From Marinomonas sargassi (GTDB lineage: Bacteria > Pseudomonadota > Gammaproteobacteria > Pseudomonadales > Marinomonadaceae): a DNA stretch of 64,000 nucleotides. Position 1 is the stretch's first letter. Each line of letters opens with the position of its first letter. The stretch is from contig NZ_JAOVZB010000001.1 of assembly GCF_025716875.1 (NCBI RefSeq), positions 434,001 through 498,000 of the forward strand, in the 5' to 3' direction. The notes beneath the pieces were generated by a model. It was not told the DNA's origin. It saw only the letters and a program-made list of their open reading frames with translations, and did not search any database. The translations under genes and the position numbers were made by a program. Of the stretch, positions 26,030 to 35,895 are shown in pieces.

Positions 26030-27619
26030 TTGAGCACTCTAACTCATGCATTAGAAGCACTGGCTACTTACTGTAAAGACAACCAATCTCTTTCAGGTGT
26101 TACTTTCCACCGTGGCGTCGAGCGAGAGGCATTACGTGTCAAAAAAGACACTGGACGCATATCTCACGAACCTCACCCATCCAGTCTAGGCTCTGCATTA
26201 ACACACAACTCGATCACCACGGATTACTCTGAGTCCTTGATGGAGTTTATTACTGGGGTTCATCCTAGTGTCGAAGGTGTAACTGACGAGTTAGAAAGCA
26301 TTCATCAGGTTGTGCAGCATGAGCTTGCAAAGCAAAACGAAAGCTTATGGCCATCCAGTATGCCTTGTTACCTTTCAGGTAATGAAGATGTGCCTATTGC
26401 CTATTATGGCGAGTCTAATACAGGCAAGTTAAAACGTGTTTACCGAGAAGGTTTGTCTAATCGATACGGTCGCATTATGCAGTGCATTGCCGGCATGCAT
26501 TATAATTTCTCATTTGATAGCGAGTTTTGGCAATTCTTTGAAGCTTATAAAGACAAACACGGGCTATCACCTCAGCAAAAACAGGACTTCCAATCCGATC
26601 ACTACTTTGCCCTAATCAGAAACTTTCGCCGTAATTCTTGGGTGCTATCTTTATTATTTGGCGCCTCACCAGCGGTCGACCAAAGCTTTTTAACAAACAA
26701 ACCAGCTACTCTTGATACATTACAAGATCACACTTGGTTTGGCTCCCAAGCCACTTCATTACGCATGAGTGATTTGGGCTATCAAAACAAAGCCCAAGCC
26801 GATTTGTATGTTTGCTATAACGAAGTCGGTACATACATTAGCACGATCAAAAAAGCACTTCAGACTCCTTACCCGGCATACCAAGACATAGGTACTAAAG
26901 TGGATGGGGAATACCGTCAGCTCAATACCAATTTGCTACAAATAGAGAATGAGTACTATAGCGATATTAGACCAAAGCGTGTCGCAAAGTCAGGAGAGCA
27001 CCCAAGTACAGCTCTTAAAGAACGAGGCATTGAGTATATAGAAGTTCGTATCATGGACTTAGACCCAAGCTCGCCAATTGGCATGCAAGCTTCGACACTC
27101 TACTTTATCGATACCTTCCTACTCTATTGCATGCTACACAGTGATAAAAAACTCAGTAGCGAAGAGTGTCATCAATTACGCCTCACTCAGCAGGATATCG
27201 CCGAGCACGGTCAAGATTTAGCAAGAGAATTTAATTTCGGACAAGGGCCAATCGCACTAAGAAGCCAAACAGAACGCCTATTAACTGAGCTTGCCGAAGT
27301 TGCCGAGGTGCTATCAAAATTAACTGGCAACCCAGCCTATAAAGAAGCCGTTGCATTACAGAGCAAAAAGCTCACTGACGGTAGCCTACCATCAGCATCC
27401 TTACTAAATCTGTGCCAAGAGAAAGGTGGCTATCAAACTGCCATGCTAGCACTCTCTAACCAACAGCAAGATAAATGGCTATCCAAGCCTATTTCTGACG
27501 ATTTACTAAGCCGCTTCGCTGACAAAGCTAAACGTTCATTAGCAGAACAGAAAGAGATAGAAGCCCATGATGAAATAAACTTTGATGACTTCTTAAATCA
27601 TTACTTAAAACAGCAATAG
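26030..27619 (+). CDS. gshA: Glutamate--cysteine ligase
   Basis: GshA makes gamma-glutamylcysteine, the first step of glutathione synthesis. It has 529 residues in this reading, which is the size of the enteric-type GshA family. Conserved stretches include FHRGVEREALRVKKDTGRI, TDYSESLMEFITGVH, NRYGRIMQCIAGMHYNFSF, and YIEVRIMDLDPSSPIGM. The start is probably TTG at 26030, because AAGGA lies 8 bp upstream and the longer frame (TTG 26006) adds residues not seen in relatives. No partner gshB is nearby. Confidence 0.93.
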   Translation: MSTLTHALEALATYCKDNQSLSGVTFHRGVEREALRVKKDTGRISHEPHPSSLGSALTHNSITTDYSESLMEFITGVHPSVEGVTDELESIHQVVQHELAKQNESLWPSSMPCYLSGNEDVPIAYYGESNTGKLKRVYREGLSNRYGRIMQCIAGMHYNFSFDSEFWQFFEAYKDKHGLSPQQKQDFQSDHYFALIRNFRRNSWVLSLLFGASPAVDQSFLTNKPATLDTLQDHTWFGSQATSLRMSDLGYQNKAQADLYVCYNEVGTYISTIKKALQTPYPAYQDIGTKVDGEYRQLNTNLLQIENEYYSDIRPKRVAKSGEHPSTALKERGIEYIEVRIMDLDPSSPIGMQASTLYFIDTFLLYCMLHSDKKLSSEECHQLRLTQQDIAEHGQDLAREFNFGQGPIALRSQTERLLTELAEVAEVLSKLTGNPAYKEAVALQSKKLTDGSLPSASLLNLCQEKGGYQTAMLALSNQQQDKWLSKPISDDLLSRFADKAKRSLAEQKEIEAHDEINFDDFLNHYLKQQ

Positions 27620-27645
27620 TTAAAACGCAAGAAGCAACAAATAAC

Positions 27646-27681
27646 AAAGCCCTTAAATACTAGATATTCAAGGGCTTTTTT
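27646..27681 (+). terminator. Rho-independent terminator of gshA
   Basis: AAAGCCCTT (27646-27654) pairs with AAGGGCTTT (27670-27678), followed by a T-run, 27 bp after the stop codon. Confidence 0.9.
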
Positions 27682-27708
27682 AACTTTTCTATATCACACA
27701 GAAATGAA

Positions 27709-27972
27709 GGAAGGTACGAACAAGCCCACTGGCTTCAGCGTGTGGATAAACCTTTATTATTCGAGGCAAGTTTCGCCGTCCAATATTGAACATATTGGCA
27801 AGAAGCTTAACAAAGAATAAAAAGAGTTTAGTACACGCCCTTCGGGTCTTTCAGAGAAATGACCTCTCTGTGTTAAAAGTGATTGAAAGGTATTAACATT
27901 CCTGCTCACTCTTGCCTTGATAGGCCGTTTCTCTGATAAGACTGAAGCTCAGAAGACTTATTCGCACCTTCC
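27709..27972. mobile_element. 264-bp IS5-like miniature element (MITE) without transposase
   Basis: The element has 16-bp ends: GGAAGGTACGAACAAG (27709-27724) and, inverted, CTTATTCGCACCTTCC (27957-27972), 14 of 16 positions matching. These resemble the terminal repeats of IS5/IS903-type elements from memory. Right after it stands TTAA, which is also the engB stop codon region, with TGAA on the left, so a target duplication of YTAR type may have decayed. There is no transposase ORF inside. The left 49 bp recur at 45161-45209 with two mismatches (counted by eye), so it is a dispersed family. A CCCTTCGGG hairpin sits near the middle. Confidence 0.75.
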
Positions 27973-28617
27973 TTAAGCGTTGGGCGACAATGGGATACTA
28001 TCTAGATTATCAAACACTAGCCATTCCGCTAGCTTAATTCGCAACTCTTCAACACCATCGCCATTCAATGCAGAAAATGTTTGTACAGAACCATCAACAC
28101 CCTGTTTCTTTAAGGTCTGTTTTACAGAAAGTTGTGTCGATTTAGCAGGACCACGCTTGAGCTTATCGGATTTAGTAAGCAATACATGCACCTTCATGTT
28201 GTTAGACTTTGCCCAATCCAACATCATTTCATCAAACTCTTTTAATGGGTGGCGTATGTCCATTACCAATACTACACCAGCTAATGAACGTCGATTCATT
28301 AGATAATCTTGCATATGAGCTTGCCAAACTTTTTTCATCTCAATTGGCACTTTTGCAAAACCGTAACCTGGCAGGTCAATTAAGCGCCTATCATCCAAAT
28401 TTAAGCCAAAACAGTTAATCAACTGAGTACGACCTGGTGTTTTTGAGGTTCGCGCCAACTTACGTTGATTGGTTAGTGTGTTCAATGCGGTAGATTTACC
28501 GGCATTAGAGCGCCCTGCAAATGCGACTTCAACACCTTGATCTAAAGGGCATTGAGAAAGCTTTTCGGCACTCTTAATAAAGTGTGCGGATTGGAAAATA
28601 GAATCATAGGGAGTCAT
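27973..28617 (-). CDS. engB: Ribosome biogenesis GTP-binding protein YihA/EngB
   Basis: EngB/YsxC is an essential small GTPase for large ribosomal subunit assembly. It has 214 residues from ATG 28617. The G motifs are seen in order: [14 protein letters not shown] (G1), SKTPGRTQ (G2 region), IDLPGYGFA (G3), and LTKSDK (G4). The ATG at 28653 gives a 12-residue extension absent from relatives, and neither start has a clear ribosome site. The stop codon lies in the TTAA that abuts the miniature element, so the element forms the gene's 3' UTR. In Pseudomonas a cytochrome c4 gene lies between engB and dsbA; here it is missing. Confidence 0.95.
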   Translation of the reverse strand: MTPYDSIFQSAHFIKSAEKLSQCPLDQGVEVAFAGRSNAGKSTALNTLTNQRKLARTSKTPGRTQLINCFGLNLDDRRLIDLPGYGFAKVPIEMKKVWQAHMQDYLMNRRSLAGVVLVMDIRHPLKEFDEMMLDWAKSNNMKVHVLLTKSDKLKRGPAKSTQLSVKQTLKKQGVDGSVQTFSALNGDGVEELRIKLAEWLVFDNLDSIPLSPNA

Positions 28618-28890
28618 AAGCAGGTATCGTCTAATTAGGTGGGCAATTGGCATTAATTTCAGAACTACTATAATGCCAGAAAGTGGATGAATTTTCTATG
28701 TTCATCTAAAGCGATAAGAGTATTGAAAGACGACTTCAAAGAGAAAATTTCAGATAGTGGACCATTCGTCGTAAATTTTATGTAAACTAGTCACTTAGAT
28801 AGAACTTAATACGTTCCATGCGCTCATAGTATCCAGTTATATTGTGTACGTTGTACGAATTATTGAGCAAATTAAATTAGGAGCACCCCC

Positions 28891-29511
28891 ATGATCAAGC
28901 TGTTTTCAGCCTTTATCTTTTCTCTTTTCCTTACTGTGCCAGTCAACGCAGCAGAGTTTAGCGATGGCAATGGTTACACCACTATCAAAAATCCAGTTCG
29001 TACCGCTGACCCTAGCAAAATCGAAGTAACTGAAATTTTTTGGTATGGCTGCCCACATTGTTATCAACTTGAACCTATTACCCATGCTTGGGAAAAAACC
29101 ATCGCTGACGATGTTGACTTCAAGTTCTTACCAGCCGTTTTTGGTCGTAATTGGTTAGCCCACGCAAAAGCCTACTATGTGGCAGATTTACTAGGCATAG
29201 AATCAAAGATGCGTGATGATATTTTTCACACTATTCATGTCGAAAAACGCAGTCTAAACTCTGAAGAAGATTTAGCGGCTTTCTTTGCTAAATATGGTGT
29301 TAACGAAGATGAGTTCCGTAAGCATTACAACTCGTTTACGGTGAACAGCCGTTTAACTCAAGCAGACGCTAAGATACGCGCTTATGGTGCACGAGGCGTT
29401 CCAGGGTTGATTGTAAATGGTAAATACTTAGTAACTGCGCAAACCGCAAAAGGTAACGCAAACATTTATAAAGTCGTCGATTTCTTAATTGAGAAGGAAC
29501 GACAAAAGTAA
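28891..29511 (+). CDS. dsbA: Thiol:disulfide interchange protein DsbA
   Basis: DsbA is the periplasmic oxidase that introduces disulfide bonds. It has 206 residues. The signal peptide (LFSAFIFSLFLTVPVNA) precedes AEFSDG. The thioredoxin active site is FWYGCPHCYQLEP, and the cis-proline segment is ARGVPGLIVNGKYL. The ribosome site AGGAG is well placed. The start of a GGDEF gene follows 14 bp after the stop, so the two are likely co-transcribed, as in Pseudomonas. Its recycling partner dsbB lies at 17.4 kb. Confidence 0.96.
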   Translation: MIKLFSAFIFSLFLTVPVNAAEFSDGNGYTTIKNPVRTADPSKIEVTEIFWYGCPHCYQLEPITHAWEKTIADDVDFKFLPAVFGRNWLAHAKAYYVADLLGIESKMRDDIFHTIHVEKRSLNSEEDLAAFFAKYGVNEDEFRKHYNSFTVNSRLTQADAKIRAYGARGVPGLIVNGKYLVTAQTAKGNANIYKVVDFLIEKERQK

Positions 29512-29525
29512 AAGGCTAAAAAACT

Positions 29526-31058
29526 ATGGCGGAATCATCCAGCGTAAAACTGATAGAAATTCTTCGAAAAATCATTTCTCGCACCAGTATCATTGCAGAA
29601 GGTAGTGATCCTAAGCTTGATTCCGCTCTTCGTGAGATTCGCCAAGCAACCACTAAGGGCGAAAACGCTGAAGAAATACTCAAAGTATTTAATAAAGCAG
29701 AGCCTCTTTTTTTAAACAGTGAAGAGGTTCAGCTGAAGCGAGCAAAAGCCGTACGAAAGGTGTTCCATGAGTTAGTGAGTTTATTGGAGCAAAACGATTC
29801 AGCAAGCATTCCTAAACAAGAAAAACGACAGTTTGAGTCGTCTTTACGCAAACACTGGCAGACACCAGCCCAATGGCCCACCTTACTGATAGCGTTTTTA
29901 TCTTTAACAAAAAATTCGTTAACAGCGACCGAAGCTGCGCAAGACACAAATAAAGACTCAGTTATCAAGCGTATCTTTAACCGCAGAGAAGAAGATAGGA
30001 ACGCCCAAAATAACCAGCAAATTCTCGCAGAGATCAGCAATAAACTCTCAGGCCTAATGAGTAACCTACAACTACCCAGCCACCATGATGATGGCCTCGC
30101 CAAGCTGAAAGCTGCATTACGCAATAATGATAATTTAGAGCAACTGCCAGATCTGCTAGATGATGTGATTCACTACATCATGATCATCATAGGGAAAACA
30201 GAAGAAAACCTAACCAATTATTTAAACCAGTTAAACAAACAGCTTTCGAGTATCAACTCTTCGATTACGGATAGTTATCAATCACAAAAAACACTTTCAC
30301 AGAGCCGGGAAGGTTTTAATACCACTTTGCAAGAGCAAGTTTCTGATACGAACAATGCTGTCCAAGGTGCCAATAACCTAGACAGTTTAAAAACACTTAT
30401 CGGTGAACGCTTAACAACTATCTCCCAAACTATGGAAGAGCACAAAACACAAATGGAAGAGCAAGAAAAGCAAGCCAACTCTTCTATTGCTTCTTTAAAA
30501 AATAAAGTGACGCGTATGGAGAAAGACACCACCTCATTACGCTCCATGCTCCAAGAAAAGCTTGCGCAAGCCATTACGGATTCACTCACAGAGCTACCTA
30601 ACCGCATGGCATATCAAGATGCAGTCTCCACTCTCTGTAAGAAATCACACCAAAGCAAACAGCCTTTATGCTTAGCTGTATGTGACATTGACCACTTTAA
30701 ACGCGTAAATGACACTTGGGGGCATTTGGCTGGAGACAAAGTGTTGCGCCTCGTACCAAAACAAATCCAAAGTACTTTAGCAAAAGAAGATTCGATTTTC
30801 CGTTACGGTGGTGAAGAGTTCGTCATTATTTTCCCCAATACGAATGCCGCGCAAGCAGCACAACGAGCCGAAGACATTCGTCGTGCCGTAGAGAAGACAC
30901 CTTTTAATATGCAAGGTAAACCGGTTTCGATTTCTATTTCGATTGGTGTCGCAGAACTGAGCCCAGCAGAAGATCCTGAGTCATTATTTTTCCGTGCCGA
31001 TAAGCTCTTATACTCAGCCAAAGAGTCTGGTCGTAATAGGGTCATGCTAGACAAATAA
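29526..31058 (+). CDS. Diguanylate cyclase with long helical N-terminus
   Basis: This 510-residue protein has a C-terminal GGDEF domain (about 345-510). The active motif is FRYGGEEFVIIFPN, and LTDSLTELPNRMAY, DIDHFKRVNDTWGHLAGD and RADKLLYSAKESGRN are also present, so catalysis of c-di-GMP synthesis is plausible. The N-terminal 300 residues are helical and Gln/Lys/Glu-rich without membrane segments, with a coiled coil just before the GGDEF (TMEEHKTQMEEQEKQANSSI). A cytoplasmic dimeric cyclase is expected. It pairs with dsbA as in Pseudomonas, where a similar cyclase follows dsbA. What signal it senses is unknown. Confidence 0.92.
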   Translation: MAESSSVKLIEILRKIISRTSIIAEGSDPKLDSALREIRQATTKGENAEEILKVFNKAEPLFLNSEEVQLKRAKAVRKVFHELVSLLEQNDSASIPKQEKRQFESSLRKHWQTPAQWPTLLIAFLSLTKNSLTATEAAQDTNKDSVIKRIFNRREEDRNAQNNQQILAEISNKLSGLMSNLQLPSHHDDGLAKLKAALRNNDNLEQLPDLLDDVIHYIMIIIGKTEENLTNYLNQLNKQLSSINSSITDSYQSQKTLSQSREGFNTTLQEQVSDTNNAVQGANNLDSLKTLIGERLTTISQTMEEHKTQMEEQEKQANSSIASLKNKVTRMEKDTTSLRSMLQEKLAQAITDSLTELPNRMAYQDAVSTLCKKSHQSKQPLCLAVCDIDHFKRVNDTWGHLAGDKVLRLVPKQIQSTLAKEDSIFRYGGEEFVIIFPNTNAAQAAQRAEDIRRAVEKTPFNMQGKPVSISISIGVAELSPAEDPESLFFRADKLLYSAKESGRNRVMLDK

Positions 31059-31163
31059 TCCAATAGAAATCTGTATGCGTTCTCAGCCGTCACGGTTACA
31101 ATATCGATTATTTAGAATACATAAGGGTTGCTAAAGCCCCCACCGAGAATTAAGAAGTAATTT

Positions 31164-31919
31164 ATGCAAGACGATACTAAAAAAACCACTCACTTCGGCT
31201 TTAAAGAAATCCCAGAAGATGAAAAAGTACAAGCTGTTGCGCAGGTCTTTCATTCTGTCGCTGCAAAATACGACATAATGAATGACCTTATGTCCGGTGG
31301 CGTACATCGTCTTTGGAAGCGACATACTATCAGCCAATCTGGAATACGTGCAGGCAACAAGGTACTAGATATTGCCGGCGGCACAGGCGATTTAACCCTT
31401 AAATTTTCACGTTTAGTGGGCAGTGAAGGGCAAGTTATCCTAGCAGACATTAACGACTCTATGCTCAAGGTTGGCCGTGACAAGCTGGCTAATCATGGCG
31501 CTGTCGGTAATGTAAAATTCGTTCAAGCGAATGCCGAAGAGCTACCTTTCCCAGACAACACTTTTGATTGCATCACCATCGCTTTTGGCTTGCGCAATGT
31601 TACCAATAAATCCAAAGCACTTGCTTCTATGTACCGAGTACTAAAACCCGGCGGGCGTTTATTAGTTTTGGAGTTTTCAAAGCCTCAATCTGAACTGCTG
31701 TCCAAAGCTTACGATCATTATTCATTCCGCTTACTGCCAACTATGGGTAAGCTTATTGCTAATGATGCAGAGAGTTACCGCTACTTAGCGGAATCCATTC
31801 GCATGCACCCAGATCAAGAAACATTAAAAGGCATGATGGATGAAGTCGGCTTCGAACGCACACAATTCCAAAATCTAACAGGTGGTATCGTCGCTTTGCA
31901 TAAAGGATTTAAATTCTAA
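31164..31919 (+). CDS. ubiE: Ubiquinone/menaquinone biosynthesis C-methyltransferase
   Basis: UbiE carries out the C-methylation step of ubiquinone (and menaquinone) synthesis. It has 251 residues. The SAM-binding motif is [16 protein letters not shown]. The family signatures [18 protein letters not shown] and [17 protein letters not shown] are clear, and the protein ends [12 protein letters not shown]. The stop is two bases before ubiB, so translation is likely coupled. In relatives ubiJ lies between these two genes; it is absent here. Confidence 0.97.
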   Translation: MQDDTKKTTHFGFKEIPEDEKVQAVAQVFHSVAAKYDIMNDLMSGGVHRLWKRHTISQSGIRAGNKVLDIAGGTGDLTLKFSRLVGSEGQVILADINDSMLKVGRDKLANHGAVGNVKFVQANAEELPFPDNTFDCITIAFGLRNVTNKSKALASMYRVLKPGGRLLVLEFSKPQSELLSKAYDHYSFRLLPTMGKLIANDAESYRYLAESIRMHPDQETLKGMMDEVGFERTQFQNLTGGIVALHKGFKF

Positions 31920-31921
31920 TT

Positions 31922-33565
31922 ATGCTAACTAATACCCTTCGCTTTTTACGAATTTTTTATACCTTAATTCGTTACCGCCTTGATGTATTTATCCCGTTCC
32001 AATTATCCCCTTGGTATATCCGCTATACCCTAGGCCTAATTTGCTCAATTGGTCGTGAAAGGGCCATGAAAAACAGAGCAAAAAATATACGCCTAGCACT
32101 CGAATCATTAGGGCCAATCTTCGTTAAGTTTGGGCAAATCTTATCAACGCGACGAGATTTGCTAGATGAAGAACTGGCCAATGAACTTGCTCAGCTACAA
32201 GATAATGTCCCACCTTTTTCAGGAAAAATAGCCCAAGACATTATAGAAAAAAGTCTAAAGGCACCTGTAAGTGAAATATTTAGCGAGTTCTCCACAGAAC
32301 CTCTCGCATCTGCCTCCATTGCTCAAGTTCATACTGCAAAGCTATACTCTGGTGAAGACGTTATCATTAAGGTGATTCGCCCAAAAATAGACAAAACCAT
32401 TAATAAAGATATTCAGCTGCTTTACTCACTTGCTAGGCTTGTGAACACTCTTAGTGAAGACGGTAAGCGCTTAAGACCATTGGAAGTCGTCAGAGATTAC
32501 GAATACACAGTATTAGATGAACTAGACCTGAGCAAAGAAGCCGCCAATACCTGTTTACTACTACGCAACTTCAAAGACTCAGAGCTTTTATATGTACCAA
32601 AAATCTATTGGGATTATACGCGCACTAGTGTCATGGTGATGGAAAGAATCTCAGGCATACCGGTTGCTGACATCGACAAGCTGAATGCAGCTAATGTGGA
32701 TATGAAATGTTTAGCAGAGCGTGGCGTTGAGATTTTTTTCACTCAAGTTTTTTCACACAGCTTCTTTCATGCCGATATGCACCCGGGAAACATCTTTGTA
32801 GACCCTAGCAACCCAAACAAGCCCAAATATATCGCGATTGACTGCGCAATAATGGGCAGTCTAGATGACGAAGACAAAAACTATCTAGCACGAAATTTGT
32901 TGGCGTTTTTTCAACAAGATTATCGGCTCGTTGCCGAACTTCATGTGGAAAGTGGCTGGGTTCCGAAAGAAACCCCTGTCCATGCGTTTGAATCTGCTAT
33001 TCGTAGTGTTTGCGAGCCCATGTTTGATAAGCCCTTAAAAGACATTTCTTTTGGACAGGTACTAATAGGCCTTTTCCAAACTGCTCGACGCTTCAACATG
33101 GAAGTTCAACCACAGCTTATTTTGCTAGAAAAAACGCTTCTCAATATTGAAGGCCTTGGCCGCCAGCTTTATCCAGACCTTGACCTCTGGGTGACAGCGA
33201 AGCCTTTCCTAGAAAGATGGATGCAAGAACAAATTGGTCCAAAGCGTGTTCTAGAGGAAGTCCGCAAGCAGGCCCCACAATGGGTTGGCCAATTACCAAA
33301 AATACCGAACTTAGTGTTCAATGCGCTGTCACAAGTTTCACAGCAAGAAGAGCGCTTACAGGCGCAGACAGAATCCATTAAAGAATTAAGCAACGAACTT
33401 AAACGTAGCCGAAAGAATCAATCTTTCAGGTTACTTGGCCTAATTAGCATAGGCACAGCTTGGTTCATTATGGAGCCAAGCAGACTGAACTATTTAAAGT
33501 CCGCTGACGTATTAAGTGTAGGGCTACTTTTATTAGGCTTATACTTACTTGTATTAAAACCGTAA
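31922..33565 (+). CDS. ubiB: Ubiquinone biosynthesis regulatory protein kinase UbiB
   Basis: UbiB is an ABC1/ADCK atypical kinase or ATPase needed for ubiquinone production. It has 547 residues. The KxGQ motif is seen in IFVKFGQILSTRRDLL, the Ala-rich loop in PLASASIAQVHTAKL, and the catalytic DxHPGN in SFFHADMHPGNIFVD. Two C-terminal membrane helices follow residue 500 (LLGLISIGTAWFIM and VLSVGLLLLGLYLLVL). It stands directly after ubiE, with hisE 16 bp downstream. Confidence 0.96.
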   Translation: MLTNTLRFLRIFYTLIRYRLDVFIPFQLSPWYIRYTLGLICSIGRERAMKNRAKNIRLALESLGPIFVKFGQILSTRRDLLDEELANELAQLQDNVPPFSGKIAQDIIEKSLKAPVSEIFSEFSTEPLASASIAQVHTAKLYSGEDVIIKVIRPKIDKTINKDIQLLYSLARLVNTLSEDGKRLRPLEVVRDYEYTVLDELDLSKEAANTCLLLRNFKDSELLYVPKIYWDYTRTSVMVMERISGIPVADIDKLNAANVDMKCLAERGVEIFFTQVFSHSFFHADMHPGNIFVDPSNPNKPKYIAIDCAIMGSLDDEDKNYLARNLLAFFQQDYRLVAELHVESGWVPKETPVHAFESAIRSVCEPMFDKPLKDISFGQVLIGLFQTARRFNMEVQPQLILLEKTLLNIEGLGRQLYPDLDLWVTAKPFLERWMQEQIGPKRVLEEVRKQAPQWVGQLPKIPNLVFNALSQVSQQEERLQAQTESIKELSNELKRSRKNQSFRLLGLISIGTAWFIMEPSRLNYLKSADVLSVGLLLLGLYLLVLKP

Positions 33566-33581
33566 CACTTGAGAGATTATA

Positions 33582-33914
33582 ATGAATACCGATGTATTGG
33601 CTGAACTAGCGGCAACCCTTGAAGCACGAAAAACGGCGGCCGCTGACACTTCTTATGTAGCAAGTTTACATGCCAAAGGGTTAAACAAAATCCTTGAAAA
33701 AGTAGGCGAAGAGAGCATCGAAACCATTATTGCAGCCAAGGATGTTGCTCACTCAGATGACAAATCTGACCTGATTTATGAAACCGCTGACCTTTGGTTC
33801 CACACCCTTGTCATGCTATCTCATTTAGACCTTGGGCCTGATGCAATATTGGAAGAATTAGCTCGTCGTTTTAACTTGTCTGGCATAGAAGAAAAAGCCA
33901 ACCGCACAAAATAA
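33582..33914 (+). CDS. hisE: Phosphoribosyl-ATP pyrophosphatase
   Basis: HisE removes pyrophosphate from phosphoribosyl-ATP in the second step of histidine synthesis. It has 110 residues, helical. Conserved [15 protein letters not shown] and [17 protein letters not shown] carry the metal-binding acidic residues. It stands between ubiB and tatA, as in Pseudomonas, but the usual upstream hisI is missing and no fused HisI domain is present. Confidence 0.96.
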   Translation: MNTDVLAELAATLEARKTAAADTSYVASLHAKGLNKILEKVGEESIETIIAAKDVAHSDDKSDLIYETADLWFHTLVMLSHLDLGPDAILEELARRFNLSGIEEKANRTK

Positions 33915-33945
33915 TTTTTACACCTATAACGCTAGGAGAAATAAC

Positions 33946-34158
33946 ATGTTTGGTGGAATCAGTATTTGGCAACTATTAATTGTTTTAGCCATTTTGATCT
34001 TAATCTTTGGTACCAAAAAGCTAAAAAATCTTGGCTCTGATTTGGGTGGCGCTGTAAAAGGCTTCAAAGAGGCGGTGGACAAAGAACCTACTCCAGAAGA
34101 AACAGCACAAAACAAAGTCATTGATTCTGAAGTCAAAAAAGACGATAAAAGCGCTTAA
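33946..34158 (+). CDS. tatA: Sec-independent translocase TatA
   Basis: TatA forms the pore of the twin-arginine translocase for folded proteins. It has 70 residues. A membrane helix ([18 protein letters not shown]) is followed by the amphipathic [21 protein letters not shown] and a charged tail. The ribosome site AGGAG is strong. It begins tatA-tatB-tatC, with tatB only 3 bp away. Confidence 0.97.
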   Translation: MFGGISIWQLLIVLAILILIFGTKKLKNLGSDLGGAVKGFKEAVDKEPTPEETAQNKVIDSEVKKDDKSA

Positions 34159-34161
34159 TCT

Positions 34162-34521
34162 GTGTTTGATATTGGCTTTTCTGAACTGCTCATTATTTTC
34201 GTCATCGGGCTCCTAGTATTGGGGCCTGAGCGATTACCTCATGCCGCGAGAACCCTTGGTCTATGGCTACGAAAAATTCGTCGCAGCGTTGACTCAGTAC
34301 AAAGAGAGATTAACGCCCAGCTAGATCAAGAAGAGTTGCAAAGAAAGATTGAGGCTACTAATAAGCAGGCATTGCAGGAAGAGCAAAATACTCAACAGGA
34401 CGATGCTCCCTCTGCAGAAGTAATGACTGAAAAAGCTCAGCCAATAGCTGAAAATACAGCACCAGATAACAATGATTTAGTAACAACAGAAAAAGATACC
34501 GTTAAAGCCCCACAAATCTAA
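34162..34521 (+). CDS. tatB: Sec-independent translocase TatB
   Basis: TatB recognises Tat substrates with TatC. It has 119 residues. The start is GTG. The N-terminus MFDIGFSELLIIFVIGLLVLGPERLP is the TatB signature (GPERLP), followed by an amphipathic helix and a Gln/Glu-rich tail. It follows tatA by 3 bp and lacks its own clear ribosome site, so coupling to tatA translation is likely. Confidence 0.96.
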   Translation: MFDIGFSELLIIFVIGLLVLGPERLPHAARTLGLWLRKIRRSVDSVQREINAQLDQEELQRKIEATNKQALQEEQNTQQDDAPSAEVMTEKAQPIAENTAPDNNDLVTTEKDTVKAPQI

Positions 34522-34555
34522 ATACGCTAACAGCCAACGCGGATAATGACGTTTT

Positions 34556-35314
34556 ATGAGCACAGACTCTTCTAATCAAGCCCCTCTCACCTCTCATCTT
34601 ATCGAATTGAGAAACCGCCTATTAAAGTCTGTTTTAGTTATCTTAGTACTTTTTCTCGGCTTATATTATTTCGCAAACGACTTGTATTTGATTGTTTCTG
34701 AGCCATTACGTCTACTTTTACCTGAAGGTAGCTCTTTAATTGCAACGGAAGTTGCCTCACCTTTTCTAGCACCTTTAAAGCTGACTTTCGCGGTTGCGGT
34801 ATTAGTGTCTGTGCCTTTCAGCTTGTACCAGATTTGGTCTTTCATCGCACCAGCTCTTTATAGCAATGAAAAGCGCATTGCCATCCCGCTACTCATCTCT
34901 AGTATTTTTCTCTTTTACGCTGGTGTGCTGTTTGCGTACTTTGTCGTACTACCGCTCATCTTTGGCTTCTTTACTACGGTAGGGCCAGGTGAAGTGACTG
35001 TGATGACAGATATAAATAACTACCTCAACTTTGTTTTAAAGCTGTTTTTTGCCTTCGGTGTGACTTTCGAAATTCCAGTCGCTACTTACCTTCTTATCAA
35101 GGCAGGCATCACCTCTGTCGCTTCTCTTTCTAAGAAGAGACCTTATATCTTCCTTGGCTGCTTTGTAGTCGGCATGCTTATCACGCCACCAGATATCTTC
35201 TCTCAGACACTGCTAGCAATACCAATGTGGCTACTGTTTGAACTAGGTTTAATAGCTGGGCGAACCGTAAAAGCAGAAGAACAAGAAAGCGAACCCGAAC
35301 AGGAAACCGCTTAA
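34556..35314 (+). CDS. tatC: Sec-independent translocase TatC
   Basis: TatC is the receptor core of the twin-arginine translocase. It has 252 residues and six membrane helices. The N-terminus [17 protein letters not shown] is typical, the [13 protein letters not shown] segment is present, and the later [37 protein letters not shown] is highly characteristic. It ends with a short acidic tail. It converges on dtd, 12 bp away, with no evident terminator between them. Confidence 0.97.
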   Translation: MSTDSSNQAPLTSHLIELRNRLLKSVLVILVLFLGLYYFANDLYLIVSEPLRLLLPEGSSLIATEVASPFLAPLKLTFAVAVLVSVPFSLYQIWSFIAPALYSNEKRIAIPLLISSIFLFYAGVLFAYFVVLPLIFGFFTTVGPGEVTVMTDINNYLNFVLKLFFAFGVTFEIPVATYLLIKAGITSVASLSKKRPYIFLGCFVVGMLITPPDIFSQTLLAIPMWLLFELGLIAGRTVKAEEQESEPEQETA

Positions 35315-35326
35315 TTACTCGCCGAC

Positions 35327-35761
35327 CTAATCCAACATAAAAGTCACGGGGCCATCATTGGTAAAAGACACCTTCATGTCTGCACCAAACTGGCCTGTTT
35401 CTACTTTCGGGTATTGAGCTCGAACCTTAGACACAAAATCATTAAATAAGCGCTCTCCTTCCAAGGGCACTGCTGCGGTTGAAAAGCCTGGCCTTAAGCC
35501 TTTTTTTGTTTCCGCAGCTAATGTGAACTGGGAAACGAGCAATACACCACCACTCACTTGCTGAACATTCAGGTTCATTTTTCCATCACCATCACTGAAC
35601 ATACGGTATTTGAGTAGCTTGTCCGCTAAGCGCTGAGTATCTTCTTCGCTGTCGCCTTTTTCGATGCCTACCAAAACCATTTGACCGTGTTCAATAGCTC
35701 CTATGATTTCACCTTCCACTTCTACACTGGCATTTTTTGCTCGCTGAACCAAAACCTTCAC
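35327..35761 (-). CDS. dtd: D-aminoacyl-tRNA deacylase
   Basis: Dtd hydrolyses D-aminoacyl-tRNAs to prevent D-amino acids from entering proteins. It has 144 residues. The family motifs SQFTLAAETKKG and, at the C-terminus, NDGPVTFMLD are both seen. It lies downstream of typA on the same strand, separated by a terminator. Confidence 0.96.
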   Translation of the reverse strand: MKVLVQRAKNASVEVEGEIIGAIEHGQMVLVGIEKGDSEEDTQRLADKLLKYRMFSDGDGKMNLNVQQVSGGVLLVSQFTLAAETKKGLRPGFSTAAVPLEGERLFNDFVSKVRAQYPKVETGQFGADMKVSFTNDGPVTFMLD

Positions 35762-35814
35762 AGTGACTCCTTTATAAATTCATTTCTGATGTAACCCACT
35801 TTATCAAACAGCAG

Positions 35815-35841
35815 AAAAAACAAAAGCGCCCGAAGGCGCTT
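35815..35841 (-). terminator. Rho-independent terminator of typA
   Basis: On the minus strand AAGCGCC and GGCGCTT pair around a TTCG tetraloop, followed by a T-rich tract. It lies between the typA stop and the dtd start, so dtd likely has its own promoter. Confidence 0.85.
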
Positions 35842-35895
35842 CTGTCGCTCCTGAATTTATCGAAATAAATTCATTTGCTGCTGCTCAATACAATC

